Notes under the pieces: generated by a model
What the model was told of the DNA's origin: nothing
Databases searched by the model: none
What the model saw: only the letters and a program-made list of their open reading frames with translations
Translations under genes and position numbers: made by a program
Shown here: piece after piece, positions 1-9,611 of the stretch
How positions within the stretch are numbered: the first letter of the stretch is position 1
How the letters are laid out: each line of letters begins with the position of its first letter
Assembly (NCBI GenBank): GCA_027475525.1
Contig: JAMWFC010000113.1
Span: 1,178,001-1,242,000 of the forward strand
DNA: 64,000 bases
Source of the DNA: Macrolepiota albuminosa
Lineage: Eukaryota > Basidiomycota > Agaricomycetes > Agaricales > Agaricaceae
Direction of reading: 5' to 3'

Positions 1-114
1 TACAAATCTCCTAATGCCTGGATTCTCTGGTATGACTTCACAGCTACCATCTGGCAACTCATATCTATGAGGTGGCCCTCTGACTGGTACATCATCAATG
101 TATGGCCAAGTTAC

Positions 115-268
115 ATGTGGTATTTCATCTTTCAAAATGAATGTAATATCATCATGGAAGATAGGCACTGAATTTGTCCATCCCATTGGTAATGTGGTAT
201 TTCATCTTTCAAAATGAATGTAATATCATCATGGAAGATAGGCACTGAATTTGTCCATCCCATTGGTA
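115..268. repeat. Exact 77-bp tandem duplication (1)
   Basis: Positions 115-191 and 192-268 are identical over 77 bp, inside the RT coding region. 77 is not a multiple of 3, so it shifts the frame. Confidence 0.97.
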
Positions 269-318
269 AGGTCACCAACCTCAGAGCCCCAAATGGTGTC
301 TGGAATGTAGTATAATCC

Positions 319-472
319 CTAGAGCGTACATCTAGTACTCTCTCATCATATCCTACATACAAGTCAAAGATTCCCCCACAAGCCCTGCCTGAGAACTAGA
401 GCGTACATCTAGTACTCTCTCATCATATCCTACATACAAGTCAAAGATTCCCCCACAAGCCCTGCCTGAGAA
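319..472. repeat. Exact 77-bp tandem duplication (2)
   Basis: Positions 319-395 and 396-472 are identical over 77 bp. The sequence differs from the duplication at 115-268, but the unit length is the same. Confidence 0.97.
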
Positions 473-1359
473 GTGACTAGCTAGTTCCTCAGTTGCTGGT
501 GGCAAACCAGAGTGTGCTATGGTCACTTTGTTCAAAGGCTCCAAGCTATGGACTATCCTCAAGCTCTCACCATCCTTCTTCAACACTGTAAACCATTGGG
601 AGCGATATGAGGAGTTAGAGGGTTCATAGACCCCTGCCTCAATCTTCTGCTTTATCATTTTGCAGATTCTATCCCTAAGACCTGGTGCAATGGGAATGTT
701 CTTCAACACCCATGGGGTGTGAGGTATTACTGGCATGATTACTGGAGGGAAGAATTCCTCCTTCAGCCTTCCTCTTTGAGCATCATCCCATGCAAAAGCC
801 TGGTTTTGCAGCATCATAAGGTGATGTACTGCTTTCATCTCCTCTGGCCAAAGAAAACCATCACCATGGGCTTGGTCAATGACTTCTTTGCACTCAGCTG
901 TGTATCTCCCTGTGGGTTTGAACTCTGGTGGATTGGGATCCAACTGAGGCATGTCTGCCAGTGGGTCTCCAGTAATGCACCTCTCAATTCTAAACTCCTC
1001 AGGTGAGGTACCTAGTACAGGCTTAACTTTTCTAGCCACAGGTTTGTATTTCTTAGAAAATACTTGGGCAGTCTCCCCCACACCTGCTTTTGACTCTAAG
1101 TTTTCCTCTTGTACTAGTAGCTCCTCAAGACTGTCAGGTATTTGAGCTAAATGCCCATTCAAATATGCTGACAATGTCTTCTGCTCCTTCTCCTCACACT
1201 CCTTGCTTGCTGTAAACGCATGCAAGTACACATCTCTCAATTCTTCCTGACTGAATTTACTATGTTCCATAGAATATCCAGTCACCACAATCTCTCCTTC
1301 CTGAGTCTCAGCAAGACTTATTGCAATCTCTCCCTGGTCTGTAACCAGTTCCTCGAGAC

Positions 1360-2385
1360 TTAAAATTTTGCTTCACTCTCCCTAGCAGCCCCTGCCTTTG
1401 GCATTTTGCCTCTTTCAATAGTAGGCAGGGCAGTTCGACGACCTGTATTAGGGTCTCGAATGGTGATGATGGCACTGCCATCTTGCAAGTTTTGAATGTT
1501 GCTTTCTGTCAAGGTGTCAAATGGACGACCCAATAAGACAGTATAAGCAGGACTCTCAAAAATATGCACTTGTAGATAGATAGTGAACCCTTCTGCAAAA
1601 GTGAATGGCACATTACGTGCTAAACCAACAGATTCATTCACTTGCTGATTGGCACTCTCCATCCTTAGCCTAATGTCTGGATCCCAAGTCAATCCTAGAT
1701 TGAGAGCCTCTCTTAAAGCCATGCAGACTATTTGAGATCCACTATCTAGAATTGCCTCTGCTCTTCCCTTTTGATTGACAACTGGGTTGAGAGATCTCAG
1801 AACCTGTAACTCCCTAGCTACATATACCACTACTGGCTTTTCTCCTGTTGGGATATTTTCCAAGTAAGTGGCAACACAATCCTGGTGCACTACTGCACCA
1901 GTAGGCAAGCCAGATTGTGTTCCATCTGCAATGAAGTAGGTGGCCATAGGTAGATCATTAACATCTATCTTGTCAGGCTCTTTCTCCACTGCTGTCAGAT
2001 GTTGAGTAGCTGTCCTAGGAATATTGGGTTCCTTAGGCCTGGGAGGCTTTGGTACCAGCTTTTGTACCATGACCTCCCTCAAACCAGGTGCCACATCCAG
2101 AAGTTCTCTGGTGGTTAGTGGCACTGGTACCTCCCACAGCTTCTCAACCATCTTCTCCAACTCCTTCCTAGTTCCCTGAATGGAACTCCTACCAGTGTCC
2201 TGCACTGGTACCTCCTGCCTCTCATTCAAAGCTGGCACCTTTTCAAAAGGTAAGTCCAACTTGGGTGCCACTTTGGGTGGAATCCTCAAAGTCAGCTTTT
2301 CTTTCCAGGAATTTTGTGGCTGTCTCTCTGTCAATGTGGGTATTCCTGGTGGAGCTTCCCCCATTTTCTTCATTGAGCTCCTCAA
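1360..2385 (-). CDS. Retroelement aspartic protease region
   Basis: A 341-codon frame with the retropepsin active-site motif AILDSGSQIVCM, then the strand-rich body and the conserved ILGRPF-like segment (VLLGRPFDTL). It matches the layout of basidiomycete Gypsy elements, in which a DUF4100-type linker precedes the protease (family assignment from memory). It lies -1 relative to gag, with gag's TGA overlapping its first codon. That suggests frameshifting or reinitiation, although no canonical slippery heptamer is in phase. A stop separates it from the RT frame downstream (1288 and below). Confidence 0.75.
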   Translation of the reverse strand: MRSSMKKMGEAPPGIPTLTERQPQNSWKEKLTLRIPPKVAPKLDLPFEKVPALNERQEVPVQDTGRSSIQGTRKELEKMVEKLWEVPVPLTTRELLDVAPGLREVMVQKLVPKPPRPKEPNIPRTATQHLTAVEKEPDKIDVNDLPMATYFIADGTQSGLPTGAVVHQDCVATYLENIPTGEKPVVVYVARELQVLRSLNPVVNQKGRAEAILDSGSQIVCMALREALNLGLTWDPDIRLRMESANQQVNESVGLARNVPFTFAEGFTIYLQVHIFESPAYTVLLGRPFDTLTESNIQNLQDGSAIITIRDPNTGRRTALPTIERGKMPKAGAARESEAKF

Positions 2386-3953
2386 AAATCCTTGGACCCT
2401 CCTTGTTGTCCTTCACCAGGACTAGGAGCATGCCTGGTGTTGACTAAGACTGACATGACTTCTGTCAGTCTTTGAAAGCCTTTTTCCAGTTCCCCTAGCC
2501 TGTCTGCCTCTCCATGCTGGATGCGCTCCAACATGTCATCCCTAGTATCTCTTACAGCATTGGTGTAAGTAGAGTAGGTTGGGATGTCCTGAGCTTCCTC
2601 AGCCCAGCCAAAGTATAATCCCACTTGAGAGTCATGTAACTTCATTACCCTATCATGTGGTGATATACTAGATGGCTCTCTGGGTAGAGGAGCTCTGTTG
2701 GGCATTCTAGTCCTCCCATCTACTAGTATCACCCATCCCTTTTGTACATCTGATTTCACCTGCTCACACTCAGCTATACGATGACCAGTTCCCCAACAGT
2801 AGAAGCAGTATGTGCTTCCACCAGGGGTTGGCATCATGGCCTGAGCAGGCCTCTCTGTTTGCCCTCCATGGTGGCTTTTGGTAGTTAGGAAGGCATTCCT
2901 TATGTCCAGTTGGCTATTTTGCAGAGCCTGCATAGCACTTTGGATGCTGCCAACCTGCTTCCCAATAGCAACCATAGAGTCTTGCAGATGAGCCATCCTC
3001 TCTTCTGCCTCCTCATTTTTCACTACTACTCCACCCACCTCCCTGTTGGTGGTTTCTCCCCTAGTCTTCCTGACAGTTGTCCCATCTACCAGGGCGGTCA
3101 CCACTGCAATCACTTCAGACAAGTCATACTTGTTATCTTTGTGACGATTACGAGCAGGATCCCGGTAATGGCCATGTTTGTGGATGAGTCTCTCCTCCAC
3201 TAACTCTGCCAGGGTAGGTGTAAAACACCCCATAAACTTATCCACCAATACCCCATTCCCTACAACACTGTCCAGCTTTTTGGCTTCAGCCCTGAATTTT
3301 CTGATTAAGGAGTGCAGCTCAGGGGCATCCCCTCTGCTTAGCCTGGCATGCTCCTTACAGATCCTATCCAGGTTTGCCATGCTTCCTGCCTCATCCATAG
3401 CTTCAGGGTATGATTCCTTAACCTCCTTTATAAAGGTGGCCCAAGGATATCTATCCTCAAAACTATCGAAACCTCTCCATTCCTGCTCAGTTTCTGCATC
3501 CACATATTCTAATAACCTCTTCTTCTTTTCTCCATCCTCCACAATGCCTGCATGATTGAATAGAGACTGCATTCTCTGCAGAAACCTGTGAACCTCAGCA
3601 GGCTCACTGCTTCTGAACTTAGGTGCATCTCTACTTTCAGGCAATGGCATTTTATAGCGCATGGGTTGCTCCATAATGCTGGTCAACTTAGTTGGCTCAG
3701 GCAATGAAGACTTAGGTGTTTGTGGTGTAGGCGTGTACTTCTCAGTCCGAAGTTTTCGTTTACGAAGTACAGCGTCTGGATCCGGGAGACTAGCAACTGT
3801 GCCCTTGGAGGATGCACGAGTTTCTCTTCTCCTGGGAGAAATAATGGTTTTTGCCCTTGGTGTAGTAACCTTAGGCGTGCCGGGCCAAGAACCTGGCGGT
3901 GCGAAACTAATGTTTCTTTTTGGGTTTTTGGACTCCAAATGGAGATCCGACAA
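2382..3953 (-). CDS. Gag polyprotein (Gypsy, left element)
   Basis: Structural capsid/nucleocapsid protein of the element. The reading frame is open for about 523 codons. The N-terminal 90 residues are basic and proline-rich. A retrotransposon-gag-like helical region follows (EVHRFLQRMQSLFNHAGIVE and onward, about residues 120-260). A CCHC zinc knuckle CFYCWGTGHRIAEC sits near residue 380. No in-frame ATG exists close to the 5' end: the frame opens at a TTG and the first ATG is about 93 codons in (3674). The true start is therefore uncertain, or the start codon is lost. The stop overlaps the start of the protease frame, which is shifted by -1, as is common between gag and pol. Confidence 0.8.
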   Translation of the reverse strand: MSDLHLESKNPKRNISFAPPGSWPGTPKVTTPRAKTIISPRRRETRASSKGTVASLPDPDAVLRKRKLRTEKYTPTPQTPKSSLPEPTKLTSIMEQPMRYKMPLPESRDAPKFRSSEPAEVHRFLQRMQSLFNHAGIVEDGEKKKRLLEYVDAETEQEWRGFDSFEDRYPWATFIKEVKESYPEAMDEAGSMANLDRICKEHARLSRGDAPELHSLIRKFRAEAKKLDSVVGNGVLVDKFMGCFTPTLAELVEERLIHKHGHYRDPARNRHKDNKYDLSEVIAVVTALVDGTTVRKTRGETTNREVGGVVVKNEEAEERMAHLQDSMVAIGKQVGSIQSAMQALQNSQLDIRNAFLTTKSHHGGQTERPAQAMMPTPGGSTYCFYCWGTGHRIAECEQVKSDVQKGWVILVDGRTRMPNRAPLPREPSSISPHDRVMKLHDSQVGLYFGWAEEAQDIPTYSTYTNAVRDTRDDMLERIQHGEADRLGELEKGFQRLTEVMSVLVNTRHAPSPGEGQQGGSKDF

Positions 3954-3979
3954 AGTGTTTGATTGTGCAACAAAAGCCC

Positions 3980-3996
3980 CCTCGCGGTGGGCTCCA
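3980..3996 (-). promoter_or_regulatory. Candidate primer-binding site
   Basis: The minus strand reads TGGAGCCCACCGCGAGG, 2 nt inside the proposed LTR end. The TGG start fits pairing with the CCA end of a tRNA, but I could not identify the tRNA. Confidence 0.35.
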
Positions 3997-4314
3997 GATG
4001 ATGCGAAATGTAAGTTTTAATTTTTATTTTAAGTTGCTCAAATGTAATTGAACAAAACTTAGATGTAAAATATAAAACCTCAGTTCACGAAGTTCTGGGG
4101 GTTTGAGTTACACGCGCGCACACGTTGTAATGAGATTATAATTTTAATTGAGTTTATTTGAATGAAAACTAAGTTATCACTCGAAATGGGCTCAAAAGTA
4201 TTATTACTTAAATGCCCGAAGACAATCTATTTGCGTAAGGCCTAAGACGTCCGCTCCCTGGGGACTCCGAGCCGTGGCAAGGCGATTGCTTGCCAGGCCT
4301 CCCCGAAACCCTAT

Positions 4315-4324
4315 CCTTTTTATA
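4315..4324 (-). promoter_or_regulatory. TATA box inside the probable LTR
   Basis: The minus strand reads TATAAAAAGG. Transcription would start roughly 30 nt further left, giving an R-U5 stretch of nearly 300 nt before the primer site. Function is inferred from motif and position. Confidence 0.45.
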
Positions 4325-4924
4325 CTCTTCCCTTTACGCACGGACCAGCGCGCGTTCGCGTGGTAACGAGGTCGTTCGTAGTGTATTGCGTGCTCGGTGA
4401 CCCGGCGTAGTTGGTGGCCGGGTCTGGGCACCGGGTGGTCGTATTTCCGATACCTGCTCTGAGGCTAAGCTTTTCTCCGTCGATCCACAGGCTATTCCTT
4501 CTTCCCTCCCCCTTCTTCGTCCCCAGTCTTCCTCCTTCCTTCTAACTCTTCTTCCTGGCGGTCTCCTTAGTCTGGGCTTGTGGGAGGGCGTGGTGCGAGC
4601 TTTGCAGACGTGAGCGCAATGAGTTTTTGGGACGTCGGGCGCAACTGATTATCAATTTTGATGGGAGTTGATCTCGGTGCTTATGCCGGGATCTTTGCTC
4701 CTGCCGAGCACAGCCACCCATCAGCTGTTGCCGTGCCATCAGTTGTTGATCGCAATCTCCTGCGCGCGTTTACTGCTCTGGCTGGTTGACGAGTTGCCCC
4801 TTTTCCTGGGTTGGGGTTGGTTCTTTTGGTGAGCTCTGTCCTGAGTCTACAGTTTTCGACTCTCTTTACGCTTACAGTTTTCAGCGTGAATTTAGAATAT
4901 ATTTGGGACTTTTGTGCTCTGTTT

Positions 4925-4946
4925 GTCTGCCTCGAGTGAGGCAGAC
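4925..4946. repeat. Perfect inverted repeat near LTR end
   Basis: GTCTGCCTC and GAGGCAGAC form 9-bp perfect arms around a 4-nt centre, 9 bp inside the proposed outer end of the LTR. It could be a protein-binding palindrome or a hairpin in U3. Confidence 0.6.
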
Positions 4947-4955
4947 GTATCAACA

Positions 4956-5599
4956 GTAAGAAGCTGGCCAAGAAACACATGACAGGTTTCTCTGACCCTT
5001 TTCCCACAAGAAACAACTTGAACATTCTGGCCCCAGCAGTCTTTCCAGTGGGTTGAGATACAAAATACTGACATTATGTTCAAACCTTAGGATAAAAGTT
5101 TTTGGTCAGGCTCTCATAAGCCCTTCTATTTTTCAAAGTGGGCTTTATGGACGACTTTATATGAACTTTGGGGTACCAACAGACATGTCAAATCATTTGA
5201 TTTTAAATCTATCAAGTTCAACTGCAAGATGACACTACGCACAAGCCTCATCAGCGTCAAGATGGTTGAGCCCAGTCACGAGACAAACATTTGATTGATA
5301 CCTGTCTGCAAATCAGGTGCGGGTGTAGAATCCCATTGGCGATTTGACTTCATCGGCTTCTATTCATTCAGTGCGATAATAAAAGGAGATATCTTGATAA
5401 TCTCCACACCCTCGAGTTAAAATTGTCTTATTGTAAGTCGATTTTTTCCCAACCCTACGCAGCCCTGATCCCAACAGACAACGAATGCTTAAATACCTTG
5501 AGACTGTGCGGCTAATTACTAGGAGAGCAACTGGTACCAGTACCTCACCACATCGTGATCTTCCTCCCTACCAGCTTCGACTTGTCTTTCTGGAGCACC
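4956..5599. other. Intergenic, lipase promoter side
   Basis: No coding pattern seen. An A-rich ATAATAAAAGG stretch near 5376-5386 could act as a TATA-like element for the lipase about 220 bp downstream, but this is weak. Confidence 0.4.
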
Positions 5600-7033
5600 A
5601 TGAAGCTATCCCTAAATATTGTTTCGGCCATACTCTTCAGCATACTCTCAGTCGTTCACGCGTCGCCGCTTACCTCTCGTCAGACCATTACAACACTCAG
5701 TAGTGTTCAGATCGAAGCTTTCAAGCCCTTCACGTTTTTTGCCAGTGCTGCCTATTGTTCCCCGAGTGTAACACTCACTTGGACTTGTGGTGGTAAGTGT
5801 TCCAAAATCATTCACCTCGAAGTAACCAGAAACTGATGCTAAGTTATTCCTTGTAGCTAACTGTGATGCCAATCCTGATTTCATTCCAATTGCTTCCGGT
5901 GGCGATGGCGATAGTGTTCAGTTCTGTAGGTATTCTCAATGCATGTGAGGTACCAAAGCCCAGGACTAAGACGAAACCATGTATTTAGGGTATGTTGGAT
6001 ATTCGCCAACACAGAGCACGGTTGTTGTCGGCCACCAGGGTACAGACCCTTCAGAATTGTCAGTTAGAAATAGAATCCTTTCATCTTTCATCTATCAGTA
6101 CTCATCTCCAGTTCTCAGGGAAGCCGATTTGACCGACCTTGATTTTTCTCTCGAAAATCTTGATCCAACTCTTTTCCCTGGTGTCGATGCTTCAGTCATG
6201 GTCCATAGTGGCTTTGCAAATGAACAGGCTCAGTAGGATCACAGCCTTTTCCCGTGTTGATCAGGATTTGATAGCACATTGACAGAACTGCCCCGTCGAT
6301 ACTTTCTGCTGTCCAGCAAGCCATAGCTGCTCATGGAGCAACAAAAGTCACCATTGTTGGACACTCACTTGGTAAGGGCATCTTTACCAAAAAAACTTAG
6401 TCGCCTTTTCTATTGACTGACATGATTGTGCTACAGGTGCCGCAATTGCATTACTTGACGGAGTGTACCTTCCTTTGCACTTAGGCGGCGTCACGTTCAC
6501 AACGATTGGATATGGGCTTCCAAGGGCATGTCTTTGCGCCGAGCATTTTGAAAGCTTATGTTGAAAGACTTTTTTGAAAGGTTGGCAATCAAGCATTTGC
6601 AGACTACGTTGATGCACATCTCTCCTTGACACATATCAATAACAGGTACAGTACTCTCCATTTTTCTACATGTTCAGCCTTGTAACAACATGGATTGTAT
6701 TACAGAGAAGACCCAATTCCTATTCTTCCAGGTACGCCATTTTGTTTTTTGCACAAGCATCTCACTTTACTGATTATCTGTATTAAAGGCGAATTTCTGG
6801 GCTTTGTCCATCCCTCTGGTGAAGTCCATATTCAAGACTCAGAAGCGTGGCTTTCATGCCCAGGTAAATTCATTATTAAAAAGCTACCATATGACTGCCT
6901 TCTGATACTCTCGATCGCAGGCCAAGATAACCCTAGTCAACAGTGTATTGTTGGAGACGTCCCAACTATCTTTCAGTCGGATCTATCGGACCATGATGGG
7001 CCATATGATGGTGTGACTATGGGTATATGCTGA
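5600..7033 (+). CDS. Secreted class-3 (alpha/beta) lipase
   Basis: Predicted extracellular triacylglycerol lipase. Spliced model: 5600-5792, 5857-5925, 5989-6058, 6119-6232, 6286-6371, 6437-6525, 6581-6645, 6706-6731, 6789-6863, 6921-7033. This is 900 nt, 299 residues, in frame throughout. Residues 1 to about 20 form a signal peptide (MKLSLNIVSAILFSILSVVHA). The oxyanion-side block VVVGHQGTDPSEL is present. The nucleophile elbow is GHSLG (Ser near residue 176). The catalytic Asp is likely in REDPIPILPG and the His in GFVHPSGEVHI, the usual Lipase_3 order. The intron at 6526-6580 begins with GC rather than GT (GCATGT), and the continuous PRVGNQAF motif supports that choice. All catalytic residues are present, so the gene looks functional. 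A broken partial copy follows at 7495. Confidence 0.88.
6526..6580 (+). other. GC-AG intron in lipase gene
   Basis: The exon ends at CCAAGG and the intron starts GCATGT and ends GAAAG, 55 nt, similar in length to its neighbours. No GT donor nearby gives the expected PRVGNQ junction. Confidence 0.65.
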
Positions 7034-7440
7034 ATACATCGCCACCATAAGAAATGAGACATGCAATCGTGGAAGGTTTTTATTCTTTTGTATCTACATC
7101 TGTATGAGATTTCTGTCTATTTGTTGAATACTTGATCACCGCTTTCACGCATAGTAGTGTCCAAATGCTGGGGTGCAGTCAGTTAAATCACCAGTCACCA
7201 ATCTCAACCTTCACTACAATGATGCAATGAATCTCGTGGACTTTGACATTTGACCCAAACATTCGTAGCTTGTTCTCCTCTATATAGATGAGCTGCAACC
7301 TTTGCTTTTTAAACAGCCCTTGTAACCTTGTGCGGAGGACTTGGTTCAGAGTATAAATGTTGAATGCATACAAGTGCTTTGCCATTGAAAGGGGGGTTGT
7401 AATAGTACTTCGAGAATGGTCCTGATTCTCGTATTATCAG
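7034..7440. other. Intergenic, lipase 3' flank
   Basis: Lipase 3' untranslated region followed by non-coding sequence. No gene seen. Confidence 0.5.
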
Positions 7441-7494
7441 TATCACAAATGCCGATCTTCCCTACCTAGCTTTGACTTTACTTTTTGGAGCATC

Positions 7495-7858
7495 ATGAAA
7501 CTATCCCTGAATTTTATATCAGTTCTACTCTTCAGCACACTCTCGCTGTTCATACGTCGCCGCTTACCATTCGGATCGCAGCCTTCAAGCCCTTCAAGCC
7601 CTTCACGATTTTCGCCAGCGTACCATCCTCTCGAACGTCTCATGCACCTAGACTGGTGGCGGTTAGTGTTCAACAATCTTTCACTTCTCAGTAATCAGCA
7701 ACATATGCTAAGCTATCCATTGTAGTAACTTCATTCCAATTGCTTTCGGCGGTGATGGCAATAATGTCCAGTTCTGTAAATATTCTCAATGCATGTGGTA
7801 ATACATCGGACGACGATAGGCTGCTGAATACATGGCCACCATAAGAAATAGGGATTGC
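7495..7858 (+). pseudogene. Deleted partial copy of the upstream lipase
   Basis: Starts with MKLSLNFISVLLFSTLS, a clear variant of the lipase signal peptide, followed by shifted versions of the KPFTIFAS block. After an intron-like stretch comes the exon-2 piece (AACTTCATTCCAATTGC and the GGTGATGGCAATAATGT block). The sequence then jumps directly to a match of the lipase 3' flank (GCTGAATACAT, GCCACCATAAGAAAT). The catalytic exons (GHSLG onwards) are absent and the exon-1 frame is disrupted. It is a tandem duplicate that has lost its centre, not a working gene. Confidence 0.8.
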
Positions 7859-8151
7859 AACTTTGGCTGTTTCACCTAAGTTCCTATTCTTTTGCCTATA
7901 CAACTGTGCGAACACTTATATAATCTTTGGATCTTTTCTAAATTTCCCATTCATCTTTTTGTATGCATGACTGTACATGTGCGAGAGCTCTGTCTATTGT
8001 GAAATTCTTGCTGTAAGGATGAGTAGGAATGAGAGTCATTGGTCATTGCTTTAACACGATGGCGGTTTGAAAGCTGTGGCGGAGTCAATTCAAATTATTA
8101 GATCAACAATCTCGACCTCTTCACCACAATAGTGCAATGAGTTCTGAACTC

Positions 8152-9471
8152 TCAAGCAGAATACCATTGAACGGACATGACACGCCTTCCAACTCCAGAA
8201 GCTACCTCCCAAACGTTTTCCACGGATCCCCCCTCATCCTTCACTCGCGCCACAAATTCCTCAACGCCCCCGCCGACGCCGAAGTAGAGTACCTTGGCTG
8301 CGACAAGACATAAATGTCCCTTCTGCTTCGGGTCAACACCTGCGGCCCCCTTGAGTAGCGCAAGGAACGACGCGAGACTTTCTCTCCTGTAGATCGTCTC
8401 ACTTGTAAGGACAATATCATAAGGAGTGACAGGGAATGAGAGAGTGACAGGGAATGAGATCCATGAACCAGAGAAAAACTTTAGGCGTATTTTATAAGCT
8501 TCAAGGGATGCAAGGAATGCGGATTTGAGTTCGGGAGTGAGGAAGAGGTCACCTGGTGCGTTTGGGTTTGCAGATTCGGTGTCTTCGTCCGCTTCTGGAG
8601 GGGAATGTGATGCTCTGAAGAGTGCCGAGGCGGGGGAAGTATCTGTTGTCGAAGCCCGCTAAGTCAGGACGGTTTCTGATTGAACAGATGGGAGCGACGT
8701 ACACCATGAGAGTAGGACGTTGGGGAAGGAAACGAGCTCAAGAACTGAGGCATTATAATCCTGGAGATGTATTTCCGTGTCCGTCGCATCCTCTGGTGTG
8801 GTAGAGAAGAGTTGTCGGAGGAGGAATAAGGTAGGGATAGCTGTTCCACAACCAAACTGAAGGACGTATCAGTTAGAATTAAGAGCGTCGTCAGAGCGAA
8901 GTACCTCTATTACACGCTTTCCACGTGCATCGAAATTGGGTACGAGACCTGCCAGGTACCCTGCAAGGTCGATGCTACATTCCCATGTTTTCAGCCCACC
9001 TTCATATACGCCTGGAACAAGATCGGAAGGGGCTTCGACGAATGCGAGTGCATTTGTGCTGACTTCTGAAGAAGGCGTCTCAGAAGTATCCCCGGTTGTG
9101 TTTTCCTGCGCAATCAGCTGGAACCGCGCATCAAATAGATCTCTTCGAAAAAGGGTCACGTTCTTTGAATCTACGGGCCGGTTCGTTGCGAGGATAGGGA
9201 AGAATAGAGGCGAGTATGACAAGACGTTGGGAAGTTGTTCGAGCTACTTGGAGGGGAAAATCTGTTCCTTGGCAACTCAGCGTGGAGAAAGAAGGCTTAC
9301 AAGCTTGTCGATCGGGATCTCAGCAAACGGTTCTTCATCGATGTTGTTCGAGTCTGCAGCAGTATCTTTATGGATGGGACTCAGGACATTCAGTGAATTA
9401 GAAAGCTGAGAGGACAGCTCCAGGTCGACATCGGCATCATCGAGTGTAAAATCAAATTTAAATGTTGACAT
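8152..9471 (-). CDS. HPM1: Protein-histidine N-methyltransferase, HPM1/METTL18 family
   Basis: S-adenosylmethionine-dependent methyltransferase. The yeast family member methylates a histidine of ribosomal protein Rpl3 (established knowledge). Spliced minus-strand model: 9301-9471, 8905-9243, 8703-8856, 8152-8642, which is 1155 nt and 384 residues, close to the yeast protein length. Motifs in order: YSPLFFPI with RRDLFDARFQLI; GLKTWECSIDLAGYLAGLV; the SAM-binding glycine loop RVIEFGCGTAIPT; LQDYNASVLELVSFPNVLLSWY; and the C-terminal YDIVLTSETIY, YFGVGGGVEEF and GVGRRVMSVQW. This order is typical of the family. An 18-nt in-frame direct repeat (unit starts at 8424 and 8442) duplicates an SFPVTL-like segment. 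The start at 9471 is the first ATG of the frame. About 140 bp separate it from the end of the snurportin gene, transcribed in the same direction. Confidence 0.87.
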
Positions 9472-9611
9472 CGTCTGAAAGGTGAAAAATTACACAGCCA
9501 CATTCCCTTCACAAGGCTTTGATGTAAAGTATGAGAGTAGCATAACAATGGTCAAAGCCCTTAAAGCTATAGACACCTATGATCCCATCTCCACATCAAC
9601 CTCCTGTACTT

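Larger units (their letters stand above)
1..1288 (-). pseudogene. Reverse transcriptase N-part, frame broken
   Basis: Start of Gypsy RT on the minus strand. The segment with LKKDGESLRIVHSLEPLN corresponds to the conserved early RT block (kkdG.lR.vvdyr.LN), and the LPMGWTNSVPIFHDD segment to the later fingers/palm block. The first frame (353-1288) runs into a duplicated 77-bp block and changes frame. A second frame (132-362) picks up and is broken again by a second 77-bp duplication. Dropping one copy of each would make the RT continuous towards the window edge, so the defect may be artificial. Confidence 0.7.
1..4955 (-). mobile_element. Ty3/Gypsy retrotransposon, cut by window edge
   Basis: Minus-strand LTR retroelement. 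Reading from high to low coordinates it has a probable 5' LTR (3999-4955), a primer-site candidate, gag with a zinc knuckle, an aspartic protease, and the start of reverse transcriptase, which runs off the left edge. The order gag-PR-RT is retroviral. With the integrase outside the window, Gypsy rather than Copia is inferred from the RT style (the segment running from the LYVGYDERVLDVRS region into the LPMGWTNSVPIFHDD region). The RT part carries two exact 77-bp tandem duplications that break the frame. The other LTR and the target-site duplication are not visible, so the outer boundary is inferred. Confidence 0.85.
3999..4955 (-). repeat. Probable 5' LTR of the left Gypsy element
   Basis: Read on the minus strand this 957-bp segment starts TGTTGATACG and ends CGCATCA, giving the expected TG...CA ends. 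It is followed after 2 nt by a TGG-led primer-site candidate and then gag. It holds a TATA box (4315-4324) at a sensible place for a U3/R boundary. The second LTR is outside the window, so the boundaries rest on end motifs and spacing only. Confidence 0.5.

Noticed and set aside
719..1145. Plus-strand ORFs across the left Gypsy element
   Set aside because: They are antisense to clear RT/protease frames and have no domain features.
2370..2395. Possible -1 frameshift slippery site at the gag/protease overlap (GATTTTTGA)
   Set aside because: The run of T is not in the X-XXY-YYZ phase of the gag frame, so I only note the overlap and do not call a shift site.
5485..5703. ORF overlapping the lipase start in another frame
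   Set aside because: The spliced lipase model explains the region. This ORF has no motif and ends within exon 1.
6059..6111. Alternative lipase intron ending at 6111, or an unspliced read-through
   Set aside because: The 53-nt choice breaks the frame and read-through adds a non-family insert. The acceptor at 6118 gives PSEL-EADLTDL in frame.
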